From: Paenibacillus vietnamensis
GTDB taxonomy: Bacteria > Bacillota > Bacilli > Paenibacillales > Paenibacillaceae
Direction of reading: 5' to 3'
NCBI RefSeq assembly: GCF_020169515.1
Contig: NZ_JAHMHW010000010.1
Coordinates: 1-64,000, forward strand
DNA length: 64,000 nt
Shown piece by piece: positions 52,114 through 60,743 of the stretch. Made by a program: the position numbers and the translations under genes. Every line of letters starts with the position of its first letter. Position 1 is the first letter of the stretch. Below the pieces are notes generated by a model. It was not told the DNA's origin, ran no database searches, and saw only the letters and a list, made by a program, of their open reading frames with translations.

Positions 52114-53295
52114 TTAAACCCCTCCGTTTGACCTGTATAGTGTCCATTGAGGCATGTAGTTTCTTAATAAAATAGTTATAAAACTTAATCCTAATGACAG
52201 AACTCCCACTAACAAAACGTATGGTGTACCCATTTGGGATATAAATAACCCGCCTGCCGCCGCGCCCAATGTTGTTCCTACATTACAGGATGAAATAAAT
52301 AATCCATTGGCAAAATCAGGCGCTTCGGGAGCTGCAGACGCAATCAAATATTGATTGATATTTGCCATGATTCCTCCAGCTAATATTCCCCAAATGAAAG
52401 TAATTATTGCCATGGGTACGGGAAACTGTCCTGTGAAGAATAAAATGATGTAAACAACAACCAATGACAAAGGAAAAAATACGACTGACTTGACGGCATT
52501 ATGGGTAAGTAATTTTCCCGCGACTATGTTCCCAATCATATTGGCTCCGCCGAAGATGAATAACGTTAAACTTATGGCATTCGGAGACATATTCGTTACT
52601 GTTTTCAGAAAGTCGGCAAAATAACTATAAACTCCAAATACAGCTGAGTTTAATAAAATGACAGTCACGATGGAAAGCCACGTAACCGATTTTTTTAATA
52701 CGGCAAGCTGCGTGCCATACGAAAGTCTTTCTTCAACAGGCATAGAGGGTACAAAAATCAATGTGCCAATGAATACAAGACCGTTCACAATAGCAAAAAA
52801 TACCATCGCCATCTCATACGAAACGGCACTATCAATAAAACTGGCAATCGGCACACCGGCGACGATCCCGGCAGATACTCCAATAAATACTTTAGAAACG
52901 GCTTTTGGAGCTTCTTCTTTACTTACCGAGGAAGCAGCTGCTGTAAATGCCATGGAACAATAAATGGGATGAAACAGACCTAGAAGGATACGAACCGTTA
53001 ATAAAATGGTAAAATTAGTTATAAATATGGATACAATATTCCCCAACACGAAAACACCTAATACCAGTAACATAACCTTCTTGCGATCTATACCCGAAAA
53101 CAATAACGGCATCGTAGGACCGGATATTGCAATCGCAATGGCAAAAAGACTTACCGTCAATCCTGCTGTTGAAATGCTGACATTAAAGTGATCGGCAATG
53201 GACGGCAATAACCCGATAACCCCCATTTCGGTATTCAAGATACCGAAAATACCGATGGTTAATATAAAAATCAGTAATTTCTTTTGTTTCTCCAT
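52114..53295 (-). CDS. MFS transporter, AraJ/YdhP-like
   Basis: About 393 residues, 12 membrane helices. The N-terminal [45 protein letters not shown] is the signature of the AraJ/sugar-efflux-like MFS group that is often induced with oxidoreductases. The preferred ATG at 53295 has GGTGGG about five bases upstream. It follows the alcohol dehydrogenase gene by 19 nt and was followed by the now-broken DHFR-like gene. Confidence 0.88.
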   Translation of the reverse strand: MEKQKKLLIFILTIGIFGILNTEMGVIGLLPSIADHFNVSISTAGLTVSLFAIAIAISGPTMPLLFSGIDRKKVMLLVLGVFVLGNIVSIFITNFTILLTVRILLGLFHPIYCSMAFTAAASSVSKEEAPKAVSKVFIGVSAGIVAGVPIASFIDSAVSYEMAMVFFAIVNGLVFIGTLIFVPSMPVEERLSYGTQLAVLKKSVTWLSIVTVILLNSAVFGVYSYFADFLKTVTNMSPNAISLTLFIFGGANMIGNIVAGKLLTHNAVKSVVFFPLSLVVVYIILFFTGQFPVPMAIITFIWGILAGGIMANINQYLIASAAPEAPDFANGLFISSCNVGTTLGAAAGGLFISQMGTPYVLLVGVLSLGLSFITILLRNYMPQWTLYRSNGGV

Positions 53296-53314
53296 CATAC
53301 CCACCTTCATTCCA

Positions 53315-54370
53315 TTAAGCAAAGAGGCTCTCCATCGTGCTTATGTCAATCACAAATCGATACCGGACGTCCGAGGCCAGTACGCGATCCCAAGCCTCAT
53401 CGATCCGGCTGGCGGAGATCACCTCGATCTCGGGAGCGATGCCGTGTTCCGCGCAAAAGTTAAGCATTTCCTGCGTTTCGCGAATGCCTCCGATCATCGA
53501 GCCTGCAAACGACCGGCGATGAGGAATAAGCGAGAATACTTGAACCGGCAGCGGTTCCGCCGGCGCACCGACGTTAACCAATGTACCGTCCAGTGCCAGC
53601 AGCGAAAGGTAGGCGTTAATATCGATTTCCGCGCTCACTGTATTCACGATGAGGTCGAACGAACCGGCCAGTTTCTCAAATGTCTCAGGATCGTTCGTTG
53701 CATAATAATGGTCCGCGCCAAGCTGTAAACCGTCTTCTTTCTTCTTCAAGGATTGGGATAAAACCGTAACCTCCGCCCCCATCGCATGAGCGAGCTTAAC
53801 AGCCATGTGTCCAAGTCCGCCAAGTCCGACAACGGCTACCTTCTTGCCGGGACCTGCTCCCCAATGGCGAAGCGGCGAATACGTTGTAATGCCGGCGCAC
53901 AAGAGCGGAGCGGCGACATCAAGCTCCAAACCGTCCGGAATTTTAACTACAAAGTCCTCAGTGACGACGATATGGGTGGAATAGCCGCCCTGTGTATACT
54001 GCCCGTACCTGTCGGTAGCCCCATAAGTACCGGTCATTCCATTCAGGCAATACTGTTCTTCTCCCTTATGGCAGTTTACGCACTCTCTGCAGGAGTCAAC
54101 CATGCAGCCTACTCCTACGCGGTCGCCGACGGAATACTTGGTAACTTCCGGACCGACCTGGGTGACGATTCCCGCAATCTCGTGCCCTGGAACGAGAGGA
54201 TATTGGACCGGGCCCCAATCACCGCGAGCGGTATGAATATCAGAGTGGCAAATACCCGCATATTTAATTTCGATGAGCACATCATACGGCTGAAGGTCCC
54301 TGCGTTCGATCGTGGTCGATTTGAACGGGCCTTCCGGATTGAATACAGCACGTGCATGGGATTGAATCAT
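53315..54370 (-). CDS. Zinc-dependent alcohol dehydrogenase (CAD/YahK type)
   Basis: A 351-residue NAD(P)-dependent medium-chain dehydrogenase. Catalytic zinc ligands lie in AGICHSDIH and GHEIAG; the structural zinc site is [15 protein letters not shown] (about 93-107). The Rossmann motif is [23 protein letters not shown]. Members reduce broad aldehydes to alcohols. The ATG at 54370 has GAGGAGGA six bases upstream. It forms an operon with an MFS gene, divergent from a TetR gene. Confidence 0.93.
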   Translation of the reverse strand: MIQSHARAVFNPEGPFKSTTIERRDLQPYDVLIEIKYAGICHSDIHTARGDWGPVQYPLVPGHEIAGIVTQVGPEVTKYSVGDRVGVGCMVDSCRECVNCHKGEEQYCLNGMTGTYGATDRYGQYTQGGYSTHIVVTEDFVVKIPDGLELDVAAPLLCAGITTYSPLRHWGAGPGKKVAVVGLGGLGHMAVKLAHAMGAEVTVLSQSLKKKEDGLQLGADHYYATNDPETFEKLAGSFDLIVNTVSAEIDINAYLSLLALDGTLVNVGAPAEPLPVQVFSLIPHRRSFAGSMIGGIRETQEMLNFCAEHGIAPEIEVISASRIDEAWDRVLASDVRYRFVIDISTMESLFA

Positions 54371-54444
54371 ATAAAGTCCTCCTCTATTAAACTCAACTGG
54401 AAGCGAATAAACAAAATACATTGCTTAATCAACTTATGTTCATT

Positions 54445-54472
54445 ATTATATTATTTAGAGGAAGACAATCAA
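54445..54472 (-). promoter_or_regulatory. Sigma-A promoter of the dehydrogenase operon
   Basis: Minus strand: TTGATT (54472-54467), 16-nt spacer, consensus TATAAT (54450-54445). Confidence 0.65.
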
Positions 54473-54491
54473 TGGTTAAAAGTGCGCGAAA

Positions 54492-54507
54492 TGTTGATAT
54501 ATCAACA
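54492..54507. promoter_or_regulatory. TetR operator between divergent genes
   Basis: TGTTGATATATCAACA, a perfect 16-bp palindrome, lies just upstream of the dehydrogenase -35 box and before the TetR start at 54556. It is the likely site of the neighbouring TetR protein. Confidence 0.75.
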
Positions 54508-54555
54508 AAGGAATCAAAACTGTCAATTAACTCAAAAAGCCGGGTGAATAATTTA

Positions 54556-55101
54556 ATGGCAAAAGTGGATCGGAGGATTCTTAAAACACAAGAAGCCTTG
54601 AAAAAAGCCGTTATTGAACTGATGAGCGAAAAAAGCTTCGATGAGATTACCATTCAGGATATTGCGGATAAGGCAAACCTGAACCGCGGAACGATCTATC
54701 TCCATTATCAGGACAAATACGATTTGTTGGATAAACTGATCGAATCCCATATGAATGAACTAGGCGAGATGGATGAATGGGCATGTAAGCTGGATTGGAG
54801 CAATGGGCTTGTCCCTTTTTTCGAGTATTTTGAGAAAAACTATTTATTCTTTTCGACTATGTTAGCCAGTAAAGGAGCTCCCTCTTTTAGAAATCGGCTT
54901 CTTGATTATGTTATGGAAGGATTCAAAGGCGAGATTGACAGAGAAAGCGGAAGAAATGCGGATTTTAATGAAGAGGTTATGCTGCAATATGCCGGTACCG
55001 CTTATGTAGGAGTAATTGAATGGTGGATTAAAAATGGAATGCCGGATCCGCCGCAAGTCATGGCTAAACAAGTTGGGGCCTTATTAGAGAGAAGTCTATA
55101 G
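54556..55101 (+). CDS. TetR-family regulator
   Basis: A 181-residue repressor: FDEITIQDIADKANLNRGTIYLHYQDKYDLLDKLI is the helix-turn-helix (about 26-60), and the C-terminal domain resembles TetR_C_8-type regulators. The start is chosen at 54556 because an earlier in-frame ATG at 54472, although it has AGAGGAAG before it, would put the operator palindrome inside the coding region and add 28 residues with no TetR homology. It probably controls the divergent dehydrogenase-MFS operon. Confidence 0.85.
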   Translation: MAKVDRRILKTQEALKKAVIELMSEKSFDEITIQDIADKANLNRGTIYLHYQDKYDLLDKLIESHMNELGEMDEWACKLDWSNGLVPFFEYFEKNYLFFSTMLASKGAPSFRNRLLDYVMEGFKGEIDRESGRNADFNEEVMLQYAGTAYVGVIEWWIKNGMPDPPQVMAKQVGALLERSL

Positions 55102-55125
55102 TGCTGCATTATCTTCGTTTCAGGA

Positions 55126-55170
55126 AACAAGGAACAGCCGCCCCCAGGGCAAACGGTTCCTTGTTTTTTT
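55126..55170 (+). terminator. Terminator of the TetR gene
   Basis: A 10-bp stem, AACAAGGAAC with GTTCCTTGTT, followed by seven T. Confidence 0.85.
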
Positions 55171-55294
55171 ATTTAGTAAATAAAAGCAAACAACTACTTT
55201 CGTAGCACACACTCTCGCCTCTACCAGGACCTTTCTCCCCTTTTTCCGAAAAGCAGGACATATTACCCTCTTTTCACCATTTCTATACGTGCAT

Positions 55295-55323
55295 TTGACA
55301 TTGTTCACCATGTCGATTGTTAT
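55295..55323 (+). promoter_or_regulatory. Promoter of the secreted GDPD gene
   Basis: Consensus TTGACA, 17-nt spacer, TGTTAT, about 50 nt before the ATG at 55373. Confidence 0.6.
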
Positions 55324-55372
55324 CATGGCCAAGTCGAGCTTTTATAAATTGTGCCAAGAGGGTGAATTGAGG

Positions 55373-58300
55373 ATGAAAGCAACAAGGAAAGTGACGTGCT
55401 GGATGCTGGCATTAGCCATGCTGGGCGGAATGTTCAACGTTCAGGGAAAAACGGTAAATGCGGAGGAATCAAGCGCCAAATCGATGACCGTGCAAAAAAC
55501 AGTAACGCCTCCGGTGATCGACGGTACGACGAATGAGTCCATCTGGTCCGTGCAAGAGCCTATGACGGTCAAGCTAGGTGATGGTAACCCGGACGAAGCC
55601 AAATTCGGCTTGCTATGGGATAACACTTACTTATACATTGCCGTGAACGCGGCAGACGACAAGCTCGTTCATAATGGAACCGGATATTGGTTCGAGCAGG
55701 ACAACATCGGCATTTTCTTCGATCCGACCGGCCATCAGTCCGCTCCGTTCGCCGATAGCGATATGCAGATCGGCATCGGGTTCCAGCCGGATACGACGAC
55801 GCCGTCCTTCAACTTCGGAGCCGCGCCGAACCATGCCAATAAGGATGAGAAGAAAATATTACGGGCCATTCAGAAAACGGATGCAGGCTGGTCAGGCGAA
55901 ATCGCCGTGCCTTGGGATATGCTGAATTTCGATCCGGTTACCGCCAAGCAGCTGGGCTTCGAGATCGGCGTTACGGACAGGGATGACCCTGCCGTGCCGG
56001 GTCCAACTCAGATGTGGAGCGCTCACAATTCCACTTCCTTCTGGAACGATACAACCGGATACGGTTCCCTGATCCTGGAGGACAGCGGTCCGGTCTCCGG
56101 ACAAATATCCGACGTGCTGCTCGAGGACAATTTTGACGGTTACCAGAGCGGAGAAATACCGGCCAATTGGATTTCCGACGTGAATGCGGGAAGCTCCCCT
56201 ATCACGGTGTCCAAAGCCGAAGACGGCAGCGGCAGCTTATTGTTCGACGGCAACGCGGCAGGCAAGCAGGCCCGCATTTCCGCTCCTGTCCAATGGGATA
56301 ATTACACGATCGAAGCTGACGTTACGTTCGAAGCCGTTCTGAACTCCGGCAGATGGGCCGCCCTTATGTTCCGCGGCGCGTCCAGCGGCAAGCAGCCGTA
56401 TAATCAGATGGCTGTCAGACAAAACGGAGCCTATGAAATAGCTTACCGGAAGCCTGATAACAGCTGGTCTGTCCCTGTAAGCGGAACGTGGGGCAAGCCG
56501 CTCGACTTGAACAAAGCTTATTCATTGAAGGTCCGCGTGTTCGGCCGCAATGTGAAGGAGTACATCAAGGCTGCGGACGAAGCCTCCTACACCCTGCTGA
56601 CGGACAAAACGCTGTACGCCGATCTTCTTGAACGGGGCAAGGTTGGCTTCCAAGCCGATCAGAGCAAAGTCCGGTTCGATAACTTGAAAGTAACCCGCAT
56701 CCATGCGCTCAGCCTGGAAGCCGCTGTACCGGAGTCGCTTGAAGCGTTGACCGGTCCGGCCGAGATTGCTTATACCGCTCAATATTCTGACGGGATCAGC
56801 GAGCCTGTCTCTGCCGATCAAGTGAAGCTTTATTCTTCGGACGAGAGCATCGCCAAAATTGTAAACAACAAGCTTTATCCCGTAAAAGCCGGACAAGCGG
56901 TCATTACAGCCTTGTACGGGAATGCCGAAGCACAGCGGCAGATTGCCGTAACGCCGTCAACGACCGGAGCGCAAATCGTCTCTCTGAAGCATACGGAAGG
57001 ATATTTGCTGGCTGACGCCGGCAAGGAAATCGATCCGGCCGGCTTCACGTTCCAAGCGGAGTTTAACGATCTGACAAGCGGGACGGTAAAAGGTGACGCG
57101 CTGCAATGGACGTCGGAAAGCCCGTCCGTAACCGTCGAGAACGGCAAGGTGAAAGTGCTTGATAAAGGCGTTCACTGGGTGACGGCGCAAGGAGGATCCG
57201 CATCGGTGAAGCTCCTTGTCGCAGCCAAAAATCCGGCAGATACGGACTATGTGCTGTACGAAGAAAACTTCGATCAGCTCGCGGAAGGCTCCATGCCCCA
57301 AGATTGGAAACGGATTGAAGGAACAAGCGCCGCGCTTGCGTCGGTGACGGCCGGCTCGTTCATTCTGGACGCCCGCACGTCGCCGGACAATCCGTCCCGA
57401 GTGCTGCTGCCCGACTATTTAGGCCTGTTCGGCAACTATACCATTGAAGCGGACATGACGCATTTGGCTGCGAACGACACGGCCAGATGGCATTCCATCA
57501 TGTACCGGATTCAGAACAGTAACTATCCTTACTACCAGATGGCGGTAAGGCAGAACGCGACCGCAGTGAACGGCGTGGAGTTCGCGGAGAGAACGCCGGC
57601 GAACGCCTGGAATGTCGCGGACAAAGGCGCCTTCACGGAATCCATCGCCCCGGACAAGATGTACCATTACACAGTGAAGGCCCATGGAAAAAGGGTGCAG
57701 CAGTGGATTAACGACAAGCTCGTTGTCGATACGGACGCCGCTTCGGCCTACAGCAAAGGAGCCATTGGCCTTCAAGCGAACGGCAGCAAGGCGAAAGTGG
57801 ACAACATCCGGGTCACGCTCCTGCAGGAGCAGCTCCCTCCATTGCCGGCCGACAGATTCGTTAACGTGGCGGAGCCTCAAACCGGCATTTCGCTTGCTCC
57901 GTCTGTCATTGCGAATATCGAATCCAAAGAGCAATGGAACAAACTGACGGACGAAAATGCGGCTTCTCTGCCTGCAACGGTGATTTTGCATGTGAATCAA
58001 GATATGCTCGTTACGGAAGGCAATGGCCAGACAGCCATCGGCAGTCTTGAAGAAGTGCTTAAATCCATGAATAATCGGATGATCCCCGCTTTTTATGTAG
58101 AGGATGAAGAAACCGTGACCCGGCTAGTGGAATACCTCAAAGCAGCCGGTCTGGAAGACGCTTTTGTAATATCGGATAAGGGCGACCTGGTCCGTATGGC
58201 AAGAGAAGCTTACCCTATCGTGCGAGGCATCGTAGATTTCGGCTTGAAGGGAAATATCGACCGGTTAACGGATGAACAATTAATGGAGCTACGCCGGACG

Positions 58301-59545
58301 ACGAACCGCAGCTTGGCCAAGATTGCCCTTCTTCCGCAGAAGGCGGCGACAGCGAAACAGGTTGCTTACCTGCAAGAGCGGCTTATTACCGTATGGGCCA
58401 TGGAAGAGGAGAAAAAAGAAAATGAGCAGCTTGCGCTTCACCGGCTCATTACATCCGGCGTGAACGGGATCGTGACAGACGCTTCGGAGAAGGCCGTGAG
58501 CGCGCTCGGCATCTATCATCATGGAACAACGCTGATCCGTAAGCCGCTCATTATCGGTCATCGGGGAATCCCTTCCCTGGCGCCGGAAAATACGCTGGAA
58601 GGCTTTAAGCTGGCGTTTGAAAAAGGCGCCGATGTGATCGAGAACGATATCTACATTAGCAAAGACGGACATCTGGTTATTATGCATGATCCTACCTTGA
58701 CCCGTACGACGACGGGAACGGGAAATGTGGAGGATTACACGCTGGAACAGCTGAAGACCTTCAAAGCAAACAAGCAGTTCCCGGAGACTTATCCTAACGC
58801 GGGAATTCCAACCTTGGCGGAAGTGTTCGACGAGTTCAAAAATAAGGACATCCTGCATTTTGTAGAGATCAAAAGCTACAAGCCGGAAACCGTCGAAGCG
58901 TTAGTCAAGCTCATTAAGGAAAAAGGCGTCGAAGACCAGGTGGTCGTCATTTCTTTCAGCGATCAGCAGTTAAAGCTGCTGGGCGAGCAGATGCCCGAGA
59001 TGTCTATGGGCTTCCTTACCGGAGGATACGCAAGTGAAACGAGCGTGAACAAGTCGCTGCGCGAAACGCTCAAGGTCATTCAAAGCTTAAACACAACGTT
59101 CAACACAAGCTATCCCGGAGTCGGGCCAAAATTTATGGAAGCGGCCAAGCACCGCGGGTTGACCCTCTGGCCGTGGACGTTCAGAGACCTGAACGAGACC
59201 ATGAACTATTATGCCATGGGCACGCATGGACTAACGACGGATTATGCGCAGTGGGCGTCCAATTGGGCCGCCTCGTTAACACCGGAGAAGCAGGAATACA
59301 AGCTGAAGGTGAACGAAACCTTGGAGCTTTCCGCGATTGTGAAAACCCACATCGGCAGCGAGAGCAGAGTAACTCCTGAGATTGTGATAATTGGCGGAAA
59401 TGGACAAGTGCAAGCAGAAGGCAATAAAATAACCGGCTTAAAGGAAGGTACGGTTCATATCTTGCTGAGGTATACGGCAAGCCTGAATGCCGCGAAGCCG
59501 TATGATCTCTACACGGTGCCGGTGGAAATTAAAGTTCAAGAATAG
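55373..59545 (+). CDS. Secreted multidomain glycerophosphodiester phosphodiesterase
   Basis: A 1390-residue exported enzyme. In order (residues from ATG 55373): signal peptide (CWMLALAMLGGMFNVQGKTVNA, 1-32), CBM9/DOMON-like carbohydrate-binding domain (about 40-215), a concanavalin-like beta-sandwich (225-415), two bacterial Ig-like domains (420-590), a second beta-sandwich (600-780), a degenerate TIM-barrel-like segment (800-1020), the GDPD catalytic domain (1025-1270) and a final Ig-like domain. Catalytic residues are present: GHRGIPSLAPENT, ENDIYISKDG, VIMHD, EIKSYK. Substrates outside the cell would be deacylated phospholipids or teichoic acids. AGGGTG lies eight bases before the start. 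Far larger than ordinary GlpQ (about 290-350 residues). Confidence 0.92.
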   Translation: MKATRKVTCWMLALAMLGGMFNVQGKTVNAEESSAKSMTVQKTVTPPVIDGTTNESIWSVQEPMTVKLGDGNPDEAKFGLLWDNTYLYIAVNAADDKLVHNGTGYWFEQDNIGIFFDPTGHQSAPFADSDMQIGIGFQPDTTTPSFNFGAAPNHANKDEKKILRAIQKTDAGWSGEIAVPWDMLNFDPVTAKQLGFEIGVTDRDDPAVPGPTQMWSAHNSTSFWNDTTGYGSLILEDSGPVSGQISDVLLEDNFDGYQSGEIPANWISDVNAGSSPITVSKAEDGSGSLLFDGNAAGKQARISAPVQWDNYTIEADVTFEAVLNSGRWAALMFRGASSGKQPYNQMAVRQNGAYEIAYRKPDNSWSVPVSGTWGKPLDLNKAYSLKVRVFGRNVKEYIKAADEASYTLLTDKTLYADLLERGKVGFQADQSKVRFDNLKVTRIHALSLEAAVPESLEALTGPAEIAYTAQYSDGISEPVSADQVKLYSSDESIAKIVNNKLYPVKAGQAVITALYGNAEAQRQIAVTPSTTGAQIVSLKHTEGYLLADAGKEIDPAGFTFQAEFNDLTSGTVKGDALQWTSESPSVTVENGKVKVLDKGVHWVTAQGGSASVKLLVAAKNPADTDYVLYEENFDQLAEGSMPQDWKRIEGTSAALASVTAGSFILDARTSPDNPSRVLLPDYLGLFGNYTIEADMTHLAANDTARWHSIMYRIQNSNYPYYQMAVRQNATAVNGVEFAERTPANAWNVADKGAFTESIAPDKMYHYTVKAHGKRVQQWINDKLVVDTDAASAYSKGAIGLQANGSKAKVDNIRVTLLQEQLPPLPADRFVNVAEPQTGISLAPSVIANIESKEQWNKLTDENAASLPATVILHVNQDMLVTEGNGQTAIGSLEEVLKSMNNRMIPAFYVEDEETVTRLVEYLKAAGLEDAFVISDKGDLVRMAREAYPIVRGIVDFGLKGNIDRLTDEQLMELRRTTNRSLAKIALLPQKAATAKQVAYLQERLITVWAMEEEKKENEQLALHRLITSGVNGIVTDASEKAVSALGIYHHGTTLIRKPLIIGHRGIPSLAPENTLEGFKLAFEKGADVIENDIYISKDGHLVIMHDPTLTRTTTGTGNVEDYTLEQLKTFKANKQFPETYPNAGIPTLAEVFDEFKNKDILHFVEIKSYKPETVEALVKLIKEKGVEDQVVVISFSDQQLKLLGEQMPEMSMGFLTGGYASETSVNKSLRETLKVIQSLNTTFNTSYPGVGPKFMEAAKHRGLTLWPWTFRDLNETMNYYAMGTHGLTTDYAQWASNWAASLTPEKQEYKLKVNETLELSAIVKTHIGSESRVTPEIVIIGGNGQVQAEGNKITGLKEGTVHILLRYTASLNAAKPYDLYTVPVEIKVQE

Positions 59546-59549
59546 GGAA

Positions 59550-59582
59550 AGAACCGTCAGGACGATCCTGACGGTTCTTCCA
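59550..59582 (+). terminator. Terminator of the secreted GDPD gene
   Basis: A 13-bp perfect stem, AGAACCGTCAGGA with TCCTGACGGTTCT around CGA, followed by TCC. An almost identical hairpin recurs at 60033. Confidence 0.8.
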
Positions 59583-59639
59583 TACTGTTGAGGGGCTGTC
59601 TCGAAAAGGTCATACATTCGACCGGTCGTCCTTTGTAAA

Positions 59640-59811
59640 GGACAAAAAAGACACCTAGGCCCTATTTTGTGCGATTCCTTCATTCCAACGGTCATCTCGG
59701 CGCTTTAAAGCCATGCTCGTAAAGAAAGCATAGTTTCATTCCGCTCCAAAAGACTCTCCTGTCCGTTAGACGCCGGCACTTGCTGCTTCGCCATTCCAAG
59801 CGGCGTTTATG
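59640..59811 (+). repeat. 172-bp intergenic element, left copy
   Basis: Runs from GGACAAAAAAGAC to CGGCGTTTATG. Aligned by eye with the reverse complement of 63741-63912 it has the same length and roughly two thirds identical bases, with conserved blocks such as AACGGTCATC, CGGCGCTTTAAAG, CTCTCCTG and AAGCGGCGTTTATG. Confidence 0.75.
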
Positions 59812-59846
59812 TCCGTCACATCATCAGACCACAGTCTGAACCCGGT

Positions 59847-59954
59847 TTATTTAACGGTTTTTTGTACGGCCGGTTTTCCTTGATCGTTCGGGTCGTTAGA
59901 TCGCGACGTCGAATGCTTTGGGGTTTTGTGATCGGGTTTGGATTTTGTGCTCAT
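59847..59954 (-). CDS. 35-residue basic peptide, function unknown
   Basis: A short frame behind a strong AGGAGGT (11 nt before ATG) encodes a hydrophilic Lys/Ser/Pro-rich peptide, MSTKSKPDHKTPKHS onward, ending VQKTVK. The strong ribosome site supports translation. The composition recalls small spore or stress proteins, but no family could be assigned. With the terminators and the 172-bp repeat it accounts for the 639-bp gap between the secreted GDPD and sigma-factor genes. Confidence 0.5.
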   Translation of the reverse strand: MSTKSKPDHKTPKHSTSRSNDPNDQGKPAVQKTVK

Positions 59955-60032
59955 GTTTATCGGTCACCTCCTGTTCATTCCTAAAAAGTATTTCTCCAAA
60001 CCGCTATCCTTATTATCGAAAATGGTTATTGT

Positions 60033-60072
60033 AAGAACCGTCAGGACGATCCTGTCGGTTCTTCTTTTTTAC
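60033..60072 (+). terminator. Second copy of the GDPD-type terminator
   Basis: The same hairpin as at 59550 with one base changed in the right arm, followed here by TTCTTTTTT. It lies about 110 nt before the sigma-factor gene. Confidence 0.75.
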
Positions 60073-60184
60073 CCTTATAATTAAGACAAATATTGGCCAT
60101 AAAAATAATTTTGCTCCGCCCGCAATAAAAAACGAAAATCGTCCGTCTTATACATAGCTGCAGCACGAAAGGAGGACTCCTCTT

Positions 60185-60703
60185 TTGAATCCGACCGAAG
60201 ACGAAACGTTTCGAAATCTTTTTTATACCCATTACCCGGTTGTCCATCGCAAATTAACGGCGCTGCTGCGCGATGAAGCCGCCGCTGAAGATATGGCGCA
60301 GGAAGTGTTCCTTCGCCTGTACCGCAACCCTCCCGACCGGCCGGAAGCCGTCGGCGCCTGGCTCCATCGTGTGCTGACGCGCATCGCTTACGACGCCATC
60401 GACCGCAAACAGCGCGAACGCCGGCTGCTCGAGAAGCAGGGCCGGCAGGTGCAGACGGAAGGCAACAGCGAATTCGCTGTAGATGATGAAATGCTAAGAC
60501 GCATGAACCGCGAGGAAGTTCAAGCATGGCTGGATGCGCTCCCCGAGCGCGACCGTCAAGTGCTGATGCTGCGGTATTCCGGTTACAGCTATGCCGAGAT
60601 CGCCGATCAGATGAAGGTCAGTCTGCCGCTCGTATGCACCTGGATCCATCGGGCCCAGCTTAAGCTGAAACGGCAGGCGGAAGCGCGGCCGGAGTCGGTA
60701 TAG
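60185..60703 (+). CDS. ECF-type RNA polymerase sigma factor
   Basis: A 172-residue sigma-70 family protein with region 2 (FYTHYPVVHRKLTALLRDEAAAEDMAQEVFLRLYR, about 13-47) and region 4 (LPERDRQVLMLRYSGYSYAEIADQMKVSLPLVCTWIHRAQLKLK, about 117-160). The TTG start has AGGAGG nine bases upstream. It heads an operon with a single-pass membrane protein and an ABC transporter, so it likely responds to envelope stress or a peptide and induces the transporter. Confidence 0.9.
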   Translation: MNPTEDETFRNLFYTHYPVVHRKLTALLRDEAAAEDMAQEVFLRLYRNPPDRPEAVGAWLHRVLTRIAYDAIDRKQRERRLLEKQGRQVQTEGNSEFAVDDEMLRRMNREEVQAWLDALPERDRQVLMLRYSGYSYAEIADQMKVSLPLVCTWIHRAQLKLKRQAEARPESV

Positions 60704-60743
60704 ACCCGCACCGATCGATTGAATACTAAGGAGGTCCCAACCT

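Noticed and set aside
51533..52147. A 204-residue cupin fusion protein
   Set aside because: The first 74 codons lie over a DHFR/RibD-like remnant in another frame, and a good ribosome site precedes the internal ATG at 51925.
55273..55309. Pho box before the secreted GDPD gene
   Set aside because: TTCACC, TTGACA and TTCACC occur, but their spacing (22 and 9 nt) does not fit the 11-nt period of PhoP sites.
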